Of a stretch of 64,000 nt of DNA, positions 24,836-34,240 are shown piece after piece; position 1 is the stretch's first letter, and the number at the start of each line of letters is the position of its first letter. Source of the DNA: Parapedobacter composti (GTDB lineage: Bacteria; Bacteroidota; Bacteroidia; Sphingobacteriales; Sphingobacteriaceae). Below the pieces are notes generated by a model. It searched no databases. It saw only the letters and a list, made by a program, of their open reading frames with translations, and had not been told where the DNA came from. A program made the position numbers and the translations under genes. The stretch covers positions 1-64,000 of the forward strand of contig NZ_FOLL01000006.1 of assembly GCF_900112315.1 (NCBI RefSeq), given 5' to 3'.

Positions 24836-26305
24836 ATGCATCCGGTAGACAGCATAATCGTTGTGGTGTATTTCATCGCCGTTGTGGTGGTGGCAAGCCT
24901 TTTCAGCAAGTCGCAGCAGTCGCTGAAAGACTTTCTGATGGGCGGCCGCAACATCCCGTGGTGGGCTGCCGCGCTGGCCGGTGTGGCCACGGTGACCAGT
25001 GCCATCTCTTATATCGGTGCCGTGGGCCTCGGTTTCAGCACAAACTTCGGGTTTTTGCAGTACCGGCTGGCGGTGCCGATGGCCATTGCCGTGATTTGCT
25101 TGATTATCATGCCCTTTTTCTTCCAGCTGCGGCTCTATTCGATATACGAGTATCTCGAGAAGCGGTTCAGCCCCATGCTGCGTCTGCTGGGCAGCGGCCT
25201 GTTTCTGCTCTTCAAATGTGCTTTCCTGGCGGTGGGTATCTATGCCCCGGCATTGGTCATGAGTGTGCTTATGGGAATAGACCCGTTGTGGATAGTGCTG
25301 GTTACGGGGGTGGTAACCACCGGCTATACGCTGCTGGGCGGAATGAAAGCGGTGATTTGGACCGACGTGCCCCAGCTGCTTATCATGATGGGCGGCATCT
25401 TCATCGTTATCTTCGTTGCTGCGTCTCGAATCGATGGCGGCTTCGGCCAGGTGTTTGCGCTTGCCGGAGCGCACGGTAAATTCGACTATGTTAACTGGTC
25501 TGCCGACCCCACGGACACCTATACCGTATGGAGCGGTATCATCGGGGGGACATTTCTCATTATTTCGCAATTTGGTGCCGACCAGGCGGAGATGCAGCGC
25601 TTCCTTTCGGTCAATTCCCTGAGGCGGGCCAATTGGGCTTTTGTGACCTCCCTGCTGGTGGCATCGTTGATCGGCTTTCTGATCTTCTTTGAGGGAGCGG
25701 TGCTTTTCGCCTTTTATACTCAGGAAGGGAATACCGACATCCCCACCAATGAAGTATTCATCCGGTTTGTTATCAACGAGCTGCCGATTGGGGTGAAGGG
25801 ACTGATGGTGTCTGCCCTGTTTGCCGCGTCTATGTCGACCATCAGCTCGGTGCTTAACTCGATGAGCACCGTATTCATGGCCGATTTCCACCGGCGTTTC
25901 AGCCGGGGTGAAGGCTCCGTGCGCGTGGCGCGCGGGATGACCATGCTTTTCGGTCTGGTAGCCACGGCGCTGGCGTGCCTGGGCGGCTTGCTGGGTAACC
26001 TGCTGGAAGCATCAACGACCATTATCAACTTTTTCGGCGGTGCGCTGGTTGGCGTGTTTCTGCTTGGCATGCTCAGCAAACGGGCGGAAAGCGGCGGCGC
26101 TATAACAGGACTGGTGGCCGGCTTTGTGGCGGTACTTGCCACGTGGCTGGCCACCAGTGTATCGTTTATGTGGTACAGCGCCATCGGCGGCATCACCACC
26201 CTGGTGGTGGGTGAGCTGTACAGCCGCCTGTCTGGACGCCGGCCCCGGGCTGAGCAGCTGAAGCTGGTGCTTAAGGTGCCCCGTTTGGTCCGGCGTGGCC
26301 GGTGA
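24836..26305 (+). CDS. Sodium:solute symporter (SSS family)
   Basis: 489 aa with about 12-13 hydrophobic segments across its length. SSS-typical features include an N-terminal helix (SIIVVVYFIAVVVVASLFSK), SLKDFLMGGRNIPWWAAALA, VATVTSAISYIGAVGLGFST, the ADQAEMQRFLSVNSLRRANW block, and LMVSALFAASMSTISSVLNS, where the Na-binding Ser cluster is found in this family. It imports a sugar, sugar acid or related compound with Na. Clustering with a FCD regulator and a sialidase-like protein suggests a sialic-acid-like or sugar-acid substrate, but this is not demonstrated. It converges on the minus-strand gene beginning 20 bp later. Confidence 0.92.
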   Translation: MHPVDSIIVVVYFIAVVVVASLFSKSQQSLKDFLMGGRNIPWWAAALAGVATVTSAISYIGAVGLGFSTNFGFLQYRLAVPMAIAVICLIIMPFFFQLRLYSIYEYLEKRFSPMLRLLGSGLFLLFKCAFLAVGIYAPALVMSVLMGIDPLWIVLVTGVVTTGYTLLGGMKAVIWTDVPQLLIMMGGIFIVIFVAASRIDGGFGQVFALAGAHGKFDYVNWSADPTDTYTVWSGIIGGTFLIISQFGADQAEMQRFLSVNSLRRANWAFVTSLLVASLIGFLIFFEGAVLFAFYTQEGNTDIPTNEVFIRFVINELPIGVKGLMVSALFAASMSTISSVLNSMSTVFMADFHRRFSRGEGSVRVARGMTMLFGLVATALACLGGLLGNLLEASTTIINFFGGALVGVFLLGMLSKRAESGGAITGLVAGFVAVLATWLATSVSFMWYSAIGGITTLVVGELYSRLSGRRPRAEQLKLVLKVPRLVRRGR

Positions 26306-26324
26306 TGACGCCCGGGATGCGGCG

Positions 26325-28037
26325 TTAATACGCGTTTATGCCCTTGTTGTCTATCACCCCGTCGTAACCCGGGCCGCCCGCGCCGAGGTAGCCGTAGCTG
26401 GCACCACTTTTATCGGGGCTTACCCAGAAGGAATACAGCTTACCGTTGCTCAGCTGAAACCGGAACTGTACCGGCTTGCCGGCAATGGAAGAGAGGTCTT
26501 CCCCTCCGGTCCACTCGATCTGATGCAAGGTTTTGTTTACCCGCGTGGGCTTGCAGTGCTTCATGGAAAAGGGCTTGATGACCTTGCCCCGCTCGTCCAG
26601 GATTTCTGCGCGGAGTTCGCCCTCGGGGCAGTCTACATTGACGAAAAGGTATTTGCCGTCGAACGTAACGGGCCGGGTGACCAGGTGCCCCGCCTTTTTG
26701 CCGGCTTCCATGGAAGCGAATCCGTCTCTCCGCAGTTTGGCCATCCCGATGCTGGCGCCGGTATACATGCCGCGGAAACCGTCTGACGCCTGGCCGGAAT
26801 AACCGCAATAGGGGAACCACAGTTCATCGCCCATCACCAGGCACACGCCCATGGTGCCGTGCAGGTATCCGCGGTCCCAGTCGCCTTCTTTCCGCGTGGC
26901 GGCGATGAACGGACGGCGGTCTGGCCGGTGCCAGTGGAATCCATCGCGGCTGAACCCTAATTTCAGCTCCGTGATTTTGGGGAAACGCCCTTCGTTGGCA
27001 ACCCTATTGGTGGGGCCCAGGTGGACGTAAAACTCGCCGAGGATAACGCTCTCGTAAGCAACGGCATTGAGGCTGTACAATTGCGCAAAGTTGCCGATGT
27101 CGGGGTCGGGTTTATCCAGGGTATCGGCATTGACCCAGAAAACAGCATCGTCCCAGTTGGTGCCCTTCATGAACTCTTCGCTCTCCAGGTACCACCGGGC
27201 GCGGCCGCGTCCCTGCTTTTTGAGGCTGAACACCCACACATCCCGGAAGGGATTGTAGAAGAACGAGCAATAGTCGTCTGCCCGGTGAGCGGGCAGTCCG
27301 TGTGACCATATCCGGCCATCCCTGGAAAAATGCAGCGTATGGTCCCTCCGGTCGGCTAAGTGCGTGCCGCGGTCGGTAACCATCTTGAACTTTTCATCGG
27401 GATTTTCGGTTTGGCTGTCTAACCATATGGCGTTGTCGCCGCCGGCATTAAGCCAGCCACCGGGAAGAATGATATTCTGGTCTACCAGCCCCAGATCCGG
27501 ACGTTTCCAGTCGACCAGATTGGTGCTCGTTGCCATGGCCAGTCCGCCGCGCCAGCCGGCCGTGTAGAACATTTTGAAGAGGCGGTCGTCAAAATCATAG
27601 AATACGCCGCCGTGGCCCAGGTAGGTAACGTCTTTATGGCCCGGTTCAGAACTACCCAGCGACTCCTTTTCGTAGTCGGTTTCGGGGAAAAATACGGGGT
27701 TTTGGTCCAGCTTCTCCGCGGCATGGAATACCCGGTTGAGCGTTGTATTGGCGATGAGGAAATCATCCACGAACAACTGGCGCCCCGTGTTGATGTTGAT
27801 GACATCCGGCGGATTGACGAGGTAGGGCGGCGTGCGGTAGCCGACGAACTTCGGGTCGTCATACCGGGGTGGCCACTGCTCGGGAAGCCTGATGTTGTTA
27901 TAAAGTACTTCGGGCCGCCGCTGGGCCGTGGAATCTTGGGCAGCCGCTATTCCGCAGGCGGTTATCAGCCCCATGACAGACAGGGCTTTTAACGTGGTGA
28001 GGCGGAGGGCTGGTGTGGCGTGTTTTTTCAATGACAT
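26325..28037 (-). CDS. Secreted beta-propeller glycoside-hydrolase-like protein
   Basis: 570 aa. The N-terminal signal ends LSVMGLITACGIAAA, so either a lipoprotein (ITAC) or a cleaved signal. The body has five-bladed-propeller features shared with GH32/43/130-like proteins: INTGRQLFVDDFLIANTTLN near the start, VTYLGHGGVFYDFDDRLFKM, FYTAGWRGGLAMATSTNLVD, and RDHTLHFSRDGRIW. A small beta-sandwich follows (FDGKYLFVNVDCPEGELRAE). The substrate is not identified. It starts 5 bp after the rhamnosidase stop, in one operon, so a rhamnose-containing glycan target is plausible. Confidence 0.72.
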   Translation of the reverse strand: MSLKKHATPALRLTTLKALSVMGLITACGIAAAQDSTAQRRPEVLYNNIRLPEQWPPRYDDPKFVGYRTPPYLVNPPDVININTGRQLFVDDFLIANTTLNRVFHAAEKLDQNPVFFPETDYEKESLGSSEPGHKDVTYLGHGGVFYDFDDRLFKMFYTAGWRGGLAMATSTNLVDWKRPDLGLVDQNIILPGGWLNAGGDNAIWLDSQTENPDEKFKMVTDRGTHLADRRDHTLHFSRDGRIWSHGLPAHRADDYCSFFYNPFRDVWVFSLKKQGRGRARWYLESEEFMKGTNWDDAVFWVNADTLDKPDPDIGNFAQLYSLNAVAYESVILGEFYVHLGPTNRVANEGRFPKITELKLGFSRDGFHWHRPDRRPFIAATRKEGDWDRGYLHGTMGVCLVMGDELWFPYCGYSGQASDGFRGMYTGASIGMAKLRRDGFASMEAGKKAGHLVTRPVTFDGKYLFVNVDCPEGELRAEILDERGKVIKPFSMKHCKPTRVNKTLHQIEWTGGEDLSSIAGKPVQFRFQLSNGKLYSFWVSPDKSGASYGYLGAGGPGYDGVIDNKGINAY

Positions 28038-28042
28038 TTCAG

Positions 28043-30517
28043 CTACTTCTTGTTGGGTTTATAAACAAAGGTATATGTTCCTGATCCGAGTTTGAGCTTG
28101 ACCGCATCGCCCGATTGGGCGGCGTCTTTTAATCCTTTTATGGCGGTAAGCGGCTGGTTGCTCTCTTGCACATCGGCGAGCGTGGCCTGGGGCAGCAGCA
28201 CCGTGGCGCTCGTATTGGGCGGTATGGTAACGCTGACCTCCATGCGGTCTGCGGTATACTGCCAAGCGGTATGGATATCGCCATACAGCAGCAGTTTGTA
28301 AGCGACGTCGGTATAGCCGAACCGGGTGAGTACATGGTTAAGGTAGGGCGTGCCGACGAAGCCGGTTGTCAGGTGGTAATCATACGATTCAATGTTTTCA
28401 ACCAACCGCCGTGCGGCCTGTTCGCGGAGTTCTTCGGGCAGGATATCAAAATGCAGCGCCAACACGTAGGCGGTTTGCGTGGGAGACACCAGGCGGCCGT
28501 TTGCGGTGACGAATTCATCCATGAATGCCTGCTTCAGCGTTGGCAACAGTTGCTGGTAGACGCGATAATCGGATTCTTTGCCCAGCCGTTCAGCAGCTTT
28601 GGCAACCAGGGTCGTTGAATAGATGTAAAACGCCTGTGCGATGAGGTCTTTGTCTGTTAGGGCAGCTTTTCCGTACCGATCATCCGTGGGGGAGTAGAAC
28701 AGCCAGTCGCCATACCGAGAACTGATGGTAGACAGGTTGTTTTTGCTGGTTTTGCGCATAAACTCTACCCACGCTTTCATGCTTTCGTATTGCGTTTCCA
28801 GCAGGCGTTGGTCGGCATAGTTCACAAAGAAATTCCAGGGGACGATGGTGGCCGCATCGGCCCAGGCCGCTGATCCGGAACCGCCCCTGACGTTGGGAAC
28901 AACCACGGGCATGTTGCCGCTCTTGAACTGGTCGGCCCGTAAATCGGCCAGCCACTTGGCGAAGAAGTTGGACACATCCATGTTGAAGGCGGCCGTGTTG
29001 AAGAACACCTGGGCATCGGCCGTCCACCCCAGGCGCTCGTCGCGCTGCGGGCAGTCGGTTGGAACATCCAGGAAATTACCCTTCTGGCTCCATGTGATGT
29101 TGTGCTGCAGTTGGTTCAGCAGCGGGTTGGAGGTCTGGAACTTGCCGGTAACGGGTATGTCGGAGTGCAGGACCTGTGCGGTAAAGTTCTCGATATCCAC
29201 GTCGCCGGGGTATCCCTGCAGCCTGACATACCGGAACCCGTGAAAGGTGAAGTGGGGCTCATAAGTCTCTTCGCCGCCGCCCCTGCAGATGTAGACGATT
29301 TCTTGTTTTGCGTCTTTGAGGTTGGCGGTATAGAAGTTGCCCGCGCTGTCCAGCACTTCTGCGTGGTGCAGGGTGATGGTGTCTCCGGCTTGGGCCGCTA
29401 CGGTGAATTTTACCCAGCCGACAAGGTTCTGGCCGAAATCAAGCACCTTTTCGCCTTTCGGCGTGACGATAAGCCGGGTGGGTTTGACGGCTTCGTGTTT
29501 GGTGACAAATACACCGTTGCTGGCCACCAGGTTGGCTTTGCTGATGTCTTGTTCGATGACGTTTTCCCAGCGGCTGGCATCATACGCAGGTGCACTCCAG
29601 CGGGAATCGGCCTTGCGTGCGTCGTAGACCTCCCCGTCATAATGGTCTGCCGCCTGGATAGGTCCGTCAAAGGTTACTTTCCAGGTGCCGTCGGAAATTA
29701 CCGTGGCCATGGAGCCGTCTTTATAGCGCACCTCGAGCTGATATAGCAGGGCGTGCTCTTTGCCATAGACGTTGCGGCGGGAGAAAAGCCGCCCGCGGTA
29801 CCAGCCGTCGCCCAGGGTGACCAACGTGACGTTGTCGCCCCGGCGGGGGTGTTGTTTTACGTCGAACACCTGATACTGGAGGCGCTTGTGATAGCTTGTC
29901 CAGCCGGGCGTGAAGTAATAATCGCCCACCCGTTGCCCGTTGAGGGCGACCTCATAGAGGCCGTGGGCGGTAACGTACAGGCGGGCGTCGGCGATTTCTT
30001 TTTCTACGGTGAATGCTTTCCGGAACACGGGCGATGGAACCGGCTTGCCGTCAGTGGTTTGCGCGGCCCGGATCCACCGGGCATTCCATAAGCTGGTGTC
30101 CAGCAGCCCCATTTCCCAGTGCTGCACATCGCTCCACGGCGAAACGCGGCCCCGGTTGTCCCATACGCGCACTTGCCAGAAATAACGCTGGCGCGACTGG
30201 AGGGCAGGCCCACCATACGGAACATGAATGGACTGGTCTGACTGGACTTTGCCCGATTGCCATAACAGTTTGCCCCGCTGTTTCAGCGCATTGGGCGATT
30301 CAGCGACCTTAATCTCGTATGCCGCTTGGGTAATGCCGCGCGATTCCGTGCTTAGTTTCCAGCTGAACCGGGGCTCGGTGACGCCGATTCCAAGGGGGTT
30401 GTGGAGGTTTTCGCACTTCGGTGCAGCAACGGAAAGATCCTGGGCGGTTGCCGATAGGCTGGAGCCGGCTGCGATTAGCCAGCCGATGAGGATGCTTGCA
30501 AATGACAGTCGTTTCAT
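28043..30517 (-). CDS. GH78 alpha-L-rhamnosidase with internal deletion of the catalytic-base segment
   Basis: 824 aa from ATG 30517 (MKRLSFASILIGWLIAAGSS, signal peptide). N-terminal beta domains (CENLHNPLGIGVTEPRFSWK; WNARWIRAAQTTDGKPVPSP) precede an (alpha/alpha)6 catalytic domain. The general-acid motif FLDVPTDCPQRDERLGWTAD is intact. Near residue 743 the sequence passes directly from YLNHVLTRFGYTDVAYKLLL to YGDIHTAWQYTADRMEV, the start of the C-terminal beta domain. The stretch that normally intervenes, about 90 residues with PSWLY, TTIWERWDG and MNSFNHYAYG, is missing in frame. WERWDG holds the general-base Glu, so rhamnosidase activity is doubtful. It heads a two-gene operon. Confidence 0.82.
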   Translation of the reverse strand: MKRLSFASILIGWLIAAGSSLSATAQDLSVAAPKCENLHNPLGIGVTEPRFSWKLSTESRGITQAAYEIKVAESPNALKQRGKLLWQSGKVQSDQSIHVPYGGPALQSRQRYFWQVRVWDNRGRVSPWSDVQHWEMGLLDTSLWNARWIRAAQTTDGKPVPSPVFRKAFTVEKEIADARLYVTAHGLYEVALNGQRVGDYYFTPGWTSYHKRLQYQVFDVKQHPRRGDNVTLVTLGDGWYRGRLFSRRNVYGKEHALLYQLEVRYKDGSMATVISDGTWKVTFDGPIQAADHYDGEVYDARKADSRWSAPAYDASRWENVIEQDISKANLVASNGVFVTKHEAVKPTRLIVTPKGEKVLDFGQNLVGWVKFTVAAQAGDTITLHHAEVLDSAGNFYTANLKDAKQEIVYICRGGGEETYEPHFTFHGFRYVRLQGYPGDVDIENFTAQVLHSDIPVTGKFQTSNPLLNQLQHNITWSQKGNFLDVPTDCPQRDERLGWTADAQVFFNTAAFNMDVSNFFAKWLADLRADQFKSGNMPVVVPNVRGGSGSAAWADAATIVPWNFFVNYADQRLLETQYESMKAWVEFMRKTSKNNLSTISSRYGDWLFYSPTDDRYGKAALTDKDLIAQAFYIYSTTLVAKAAERLGKESDYRVYQQLLPTLKQAFMDEFVTANGRLVSPTQTAYVLALHFDILPEELREQAARRLVENIESYDYHLTTGFVGTPYLNHVLTRFGYTDVAYKLLLYGDIHTAWQYTADRMEVSVTIPPNTSATVLLPQATLADVQESNQPLTAIKGLKDAAQSGDAVKLKLGSGTYTFVYKPNKK

Positions 30518-30795
30518 TAAACGGAAATCGTTTTCGTTTTTCAATGTGTCGTCGTTTTTAAACGGGTTAGCGGGTTCAATAACTGACCATGCAAAGAACG
30601 CATTTACGGGGGGCATAATTGTTCACTATTTTGCCAATTGTGTATATGGATTTGCCACTTTGCATCGGGTTATGGTGCCTGGGGCGGCTAAGATAAGTTA
30701 AATAAGTATACAAAGCGGGTAATCTTTTAAACAGCTTTACCGCCGTTATGCGGGATATTTGCAGCACCAGAAACGAACATTCGCAAGTAGACCTG

Positions 30796-32609
30796 ATGAG
30801 ATTATTCGCTGTATTTATTTTCCAGTTAGCCATGACATGGCCATGCCTTCGCGCCGCGGCAGATTACGGCGCGGCCGATACGTTGCACCAGACCCGGAGC
30901 GGCAAGATGGTTGCCCCGGTGATTGATATTATGCCCCAATTGCGGGTGTTCCACGATTTGAAAGCCATTGAACGCGAAATCAGTGAGCTGAAAGCCCTCG
31001 GGTTCCAGCGGGTCTATTTCGTGTTGTGCAATCCGGGATACCCGTCATTTGCGAGTCCGCGCTTATCCGTGATGCCGCTGTACCCGGATTTACGCAACGA
31101 TATGCTGCGCTCCATCCTTTGCCTGGGCGATCCCAACTGGGTATACGCGAAAGAAGCCAAACGGCAGGGCCTGGAGGCCTGGGCCATTATAAAACCCTAT
31201 GAATCGGGCACGGGAAATACCATCCCCCATAACCGGCATGCCGCACTGAGCTTGGCCCATGTACCGACCGTTGGGGGGCAGCATATCGGCTTCGATGAAC
31301 TGCTGTCTGCTAACCCCCAACCTGCGGGTGAAAAGGAAACCCCTTTCGGCGAGGGAGGAGGCATGCCTGTCTGAACCCATCGAAAAGCTGGAAATCGCCT
31401 TCTGCATCGACTCATTCCGCCAGCGGGTGGGGGCACAGAAGTGGATTGACCATGAAGCCGTGGAAGTTAGCCGGCTCCGGCCTCCTGCATTGGCGCTGTG
31501 GACCAGTGCCGACAACGAAACGTATGCGGAATACGATGCGGTGTTGACCACGGAAACCCGCGTGGAATGGCGGCATGTGTATGATGCAAACGGCCAGCCA
31601 TTGTTTGACCAGCCCAAGCGCCACCTGGTGATGACCGTGGGTGGACTGCACATCTCCCCGGAAACGCCCTACGTGGCACTGACGGTAAGGGAGGGAAATA
31701 GGTGGTCTACGATACCTTACAGCATGATTAAGGCGTTTTCACAGTCGGGCGAAGTGCCACTGACGGCGACCGTGCAGGCCCGGGCGCCTTCTGTACAATA
31801 CCGGGGGACGCTCAGCGAGCGGCAATGGGGCACCGAAGCCATCCCCGTGAAAGGCAACGTGGCCCAAGCGAACTTCAAGACGTATGGCCGGTACGCCATG
31901 TGAGGGGTATCCGGAAGTGACCGACTACTGGCTGCGACAGGTGAAAAATGCGATGGAGATGGGATTTGACGGGGTGGACTTCAGGCTGCAGAATCACTCA
32001 AGCATGGTGACCGACTACGTGGAATATGGGTATAACGAGCCTATTGTGGCACGTTACAGGGATAAATATGGCGTTGACATCCTCCAGGAGGAGGCCGACC
32101 CGCTGAAGATAATGCAGGTTAGGGGAGCGTTTTATGCCGATTTCCTCGAGCAAGCGGCCAGCCTCATCCACTCATACGGCAAAAAAGTGCAGGTGCACCT
32201 GCGGCATGCCAACGAGGCACCCACCCTGAACGATGAATTCAATGAACTTGGCTTCTGGGCAATGCCCAAAGTACAGGTCGACTGGAAGCGCGTTGTTGAC
32301 CTGGCGGATGAAATAACGCTGAAGCATTACTACCACAATGCCTACGATACGGCGATGGCGGCGCAGATTAAGCGGTACGCAAACGCGAAAAACAAACGGG
32401 TGTGGGTACATGCCTATATCCAGCAGGCCGGTGAACTCAACGAAGGTTTTCTGGATGCCGTGGAACAGGACAGCGCCGTGCAGGGCATATTGCTGTATGA
32501 GTTTTCCAACGCCATATTCCAGCCCAGGCGGAAATCAGACGTTTCGTTGAACACCGTGAGGTACCACCTGGAAAAGCTGGGCTTCAGCCCGCCCGGCGAT
32601 ATCCGTTAG
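30796..32609 (+). pseudogene. Secreted glycosidase-like gene broken by two frameshifts
   Basis: One coding sequence in three frames. Part 1 starts at 30796 (MRLFAVFIFQLAMTWPCLRA, signal peptide) and reads to about HIGFDELLSANP. The frame then shifts at a run of five C at 31314-31318; with four C it continues as NLRVKRKPLSAREEACLSEP into the second frame. Part 2 runs to about 31901 (KTYGRYAM stop). The third frame resumes as EGYPEVTDYWLRQVKNAMEM and ends GFSPPGDIR at 32609. Both shifts are in the same direction. The product resembles TIM-barrel glycosidase-like proteins (FDGVDFRLQNHSSM, YVEYGYNEPIVARYRDKYG) but I cannot assign a GH family. It is probably non-functional, unless the shifts are sequencing errors. 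Confidence 0.75.
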
Positions 32610-32685
32610 GGGCAAGACCCAGCTGCACCCGCTGCGCCCAGCAACCGGAGGCTGCATGAGCAGCACGCCGCAGGGCGTGCCGCCG

Positions 32686-33438
32686 CTATCCGGCAGCGGC
32701 CGGACGTTGGCCGGGCTTTGGATAGTGGATAATCCGTAACCATTTCAGCAGCATGGCCACGGGGTATACCGGATCTATTTCATGCCAGCGCCTGCCGAAG
32801 TTGACGGATGAGGGATGCTTATGGTGATTGTTATGATACGATTCGCCCAGCATCAACACATCGACCATCAGCAAGTTGCGTGATGTATTCTTCAGCTTGA
32901 AGTTGATGTACCCGTATTTGTGGGCAAACCAGTTGACCACCGCACCGTGGAAAGCACCCGAGGTGATGACCACCGGCAACAGCAGGAACCACCAGAAGCT
33001 GCTGGCAAACAGCCAGAAGTAAGCCACGTATAGCAATACCCACAGGATACGGGAAAGCGGGGAGTTGCCCCAGCGATCCAGGCGTTTCCACTCCGGAAGA
33101 CCTTTGGTGAAACGCTCCTCGACCGGATACCGGCCTTTGACGATAGCAACGTAAATATTACGCGTGCGCCACATCATCGCAAAGATGTTACGCGAGAAGT
33201 TGGGCGAATGGGGATCCTTTTCGGTATCGGTATATGCATGGTGCATGCGGTGCATGATGGCATACGCCCGGGGGCTCATATAAGACGACCCCTGCGTGAT
33301 GTAGGAAAAAAGGAAGAAAAAACGTTCCCAGAAGCGGCTCATGGTGAATGATCCGTGAGCAGCGTACCGGTGCTGGAAAAACGTTTGGGAAAATAACGAG
33401 AGATACCATATCCCGATAAAAAACAATAAAATAGCCAT
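32686..33438 (-). CDS. Fatty acid (acyl-CoA/acyl-lipid) desaturase
   Basis: 250 aa with the three His boxes of membrane delta-9-type desaturases: HRYAAH (about 23-28), HRMHHAYTD (about 63-71) and ESYHNNHHKHP (about 199-209). Four hydrophobic stretches flank them (MAILLFFIGIWYLSLFSQTF, WVLLYVAYFWLFASSFWWFL and others). It introduces a double bond into membrane fatty acids using oxygen and a di-iron centre. Length and start are normal for short Bacteroidota homologues. A TTG-N20-TATCTTTA promoter on the minus strand lies about 115 bp upstream. Confidence 0.93.
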   Translation of the reverse strand: MAILLFFIGIWYLSLFSQTFFQHRYAAHGSFTMSRFWERFFFLFSYITQGSSYMSPRAYAIMHRMHHAYTDTEKDPHSPNFSRNIFAMMWRTRNIYVAIVKGRYPVEERFTKGLPEWKRLDRWGNSPLSRILWVLLYVAYFWLFASSFWWFLLLPVVITSGAFHGAVVNWFAHKYGYINFKLKNTSRNLLMVDVLMLGESYHNNHHKHPSSVNFGRRWHEIDPVYPVAMLLKWLRIIHYPKPGQRPAAAG

Positions 33439-33551
33439 AATGTAATGCGCTTTAAATGATAAATGGAGACAGAAAATTAAATGCTAAAGCTCACTTGGCT
33501 GGTTGTAGGGAAGCGGTAACTGAAGATCTGTTTCTGAATCTTTGATTGTTG

Positions 33552-33582
33552 TAAAGATAGGTTATTCATCTGGAATATGCAA
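33552..33582 (-). promoter_or_regulatory. Promoter of the desaturase gene (TTG-N20-TATCTTTA)
   Basis: On the minus strand, TTG (33582-33580) and TATCTTTA (33559-33552) are 20 nt apart, matching the Bacteroidota -33/-7 arrangement. Transcription would start near 33546, giving a leader of about 108 nt before the ATG at 33438. Confidence 0.55.
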
Positions 33583-33603
33583 GCGGCGGCTTGGCTGTTT
33601 GGG

Positions 33604-33626
33604 GGCGCGCAAAAAAAAAATGCGCC
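33604..33626. repeat. A10 tract inside a GGCGC/GCGCC hairpin
   Basis: GGCGC (33604-33608) and GCGCC (33622-33626) flank a run of exactly ten A (33611-33620). It lies 44 bp upstream of the ECF sigma start at 33670, in its presumed promoter or leader. Homopolymers of this length are slippage-prone. Confidence 0.6.
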
Positions 33627-33669
33627 GGCCACTAAGGGTAACGTGCGGCAGCGTTGTCTACTTAAACAA

Positions 33670-34239
33670 ATGGAAGTAACTTTGGCCAAAAGAGAAACAC
33701 CGGTGCATCCCGACCATGATATTACCCTTGCGTTTGAAGCGGCTTTTAAAAGCAATTTCAGGGCATTGCATGCTTATGCCAGCACGATACTGGAGGACGA
33801 CAGCGCGGCTGAGGAAATTGTGCAGCATGTTTTTTTGAAGCTGTGGGAGCATCGCGACCGGATGCGGATACACACGTCGTTGCGGGCATACCTCTATAAA
33901 GCGGTTTACCACGAAAGTTTGAACTACCTGAAACACCGGCGGGTGCGAAGGAAATACATGAAGGAAGCGATGGTTGATTTTAAAGAGCAAGCACCGGATG
34001 CGGCACCCGATGAGGAGCTGCGGCGGCAGCTGAAGGCGGCACTGCGGCTGCTGCCCGAGAAGTGCCGGACGGTTTTTCAGCTGAGCCGCTTTGAGGAGCT
34101 GAAGTACCAGGAAATTGCAGACCGGCTGGGCATTTCGCTGAAGACGGTGGAAGCGCACATGGGTAAAGCGCTGAAGCTGCTGCGGCTGCGGCTGGCGGAT
34201 TTCCTGCCGCTGCTGTTGGTTGTATTACCTTGTATATGA
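33670..34239 (+). CDS. ECF sigma-70 factor of the STN/repeat-protein locus
   Basis: 189 aa from ATG 33670 (MEVTLAKRETPVHPDHDITL). The upstream open frame runs through the A10 hairpin and is unlikely to be translated. Region 2 is seen as HAYASTILEDDSAAEEIVQH with VFLKLWEHRDR, and region 4 as LRLLPEKCRTVFQLSRFEEL with YQEIADRLGISLKTVEAHMG. It is a FecI-like extracytoplasmic sigma factor. The stop is 1 nt before the FecR start, so the pair is coupled. Its expected targets include the downstream STN-repeat gene, since no other output gene is adjacent. Confidence 0.92.
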   Translation: MEVTLAKRETPVHPDHDITLAFEAAFKSNFRALHAYASTILEDDSAAEEIVQHVFLKLWEHRDRMRIHTSLRAYLYKAVYHESLNYLKHRRVRRKYMKEAMVDFKEQAPDAAPDEELRRQLKAALRLLPEKCRTVFQLSRFEELKYQEIADRLGISLKTVEAHMGKALKLLRLRLADFLPLLLVVLPCI

Positions 34240-34240
34240 A

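Noticed and set aside
30519-30533. AAACG-N5-CGTTT palindrome just upstream of the GH78 start as a LacI-type operator
   Set aside because: The arms are only 5 bp, no LacI-type regulator is nearby and the surrounding sequence is biased; chance is likely.
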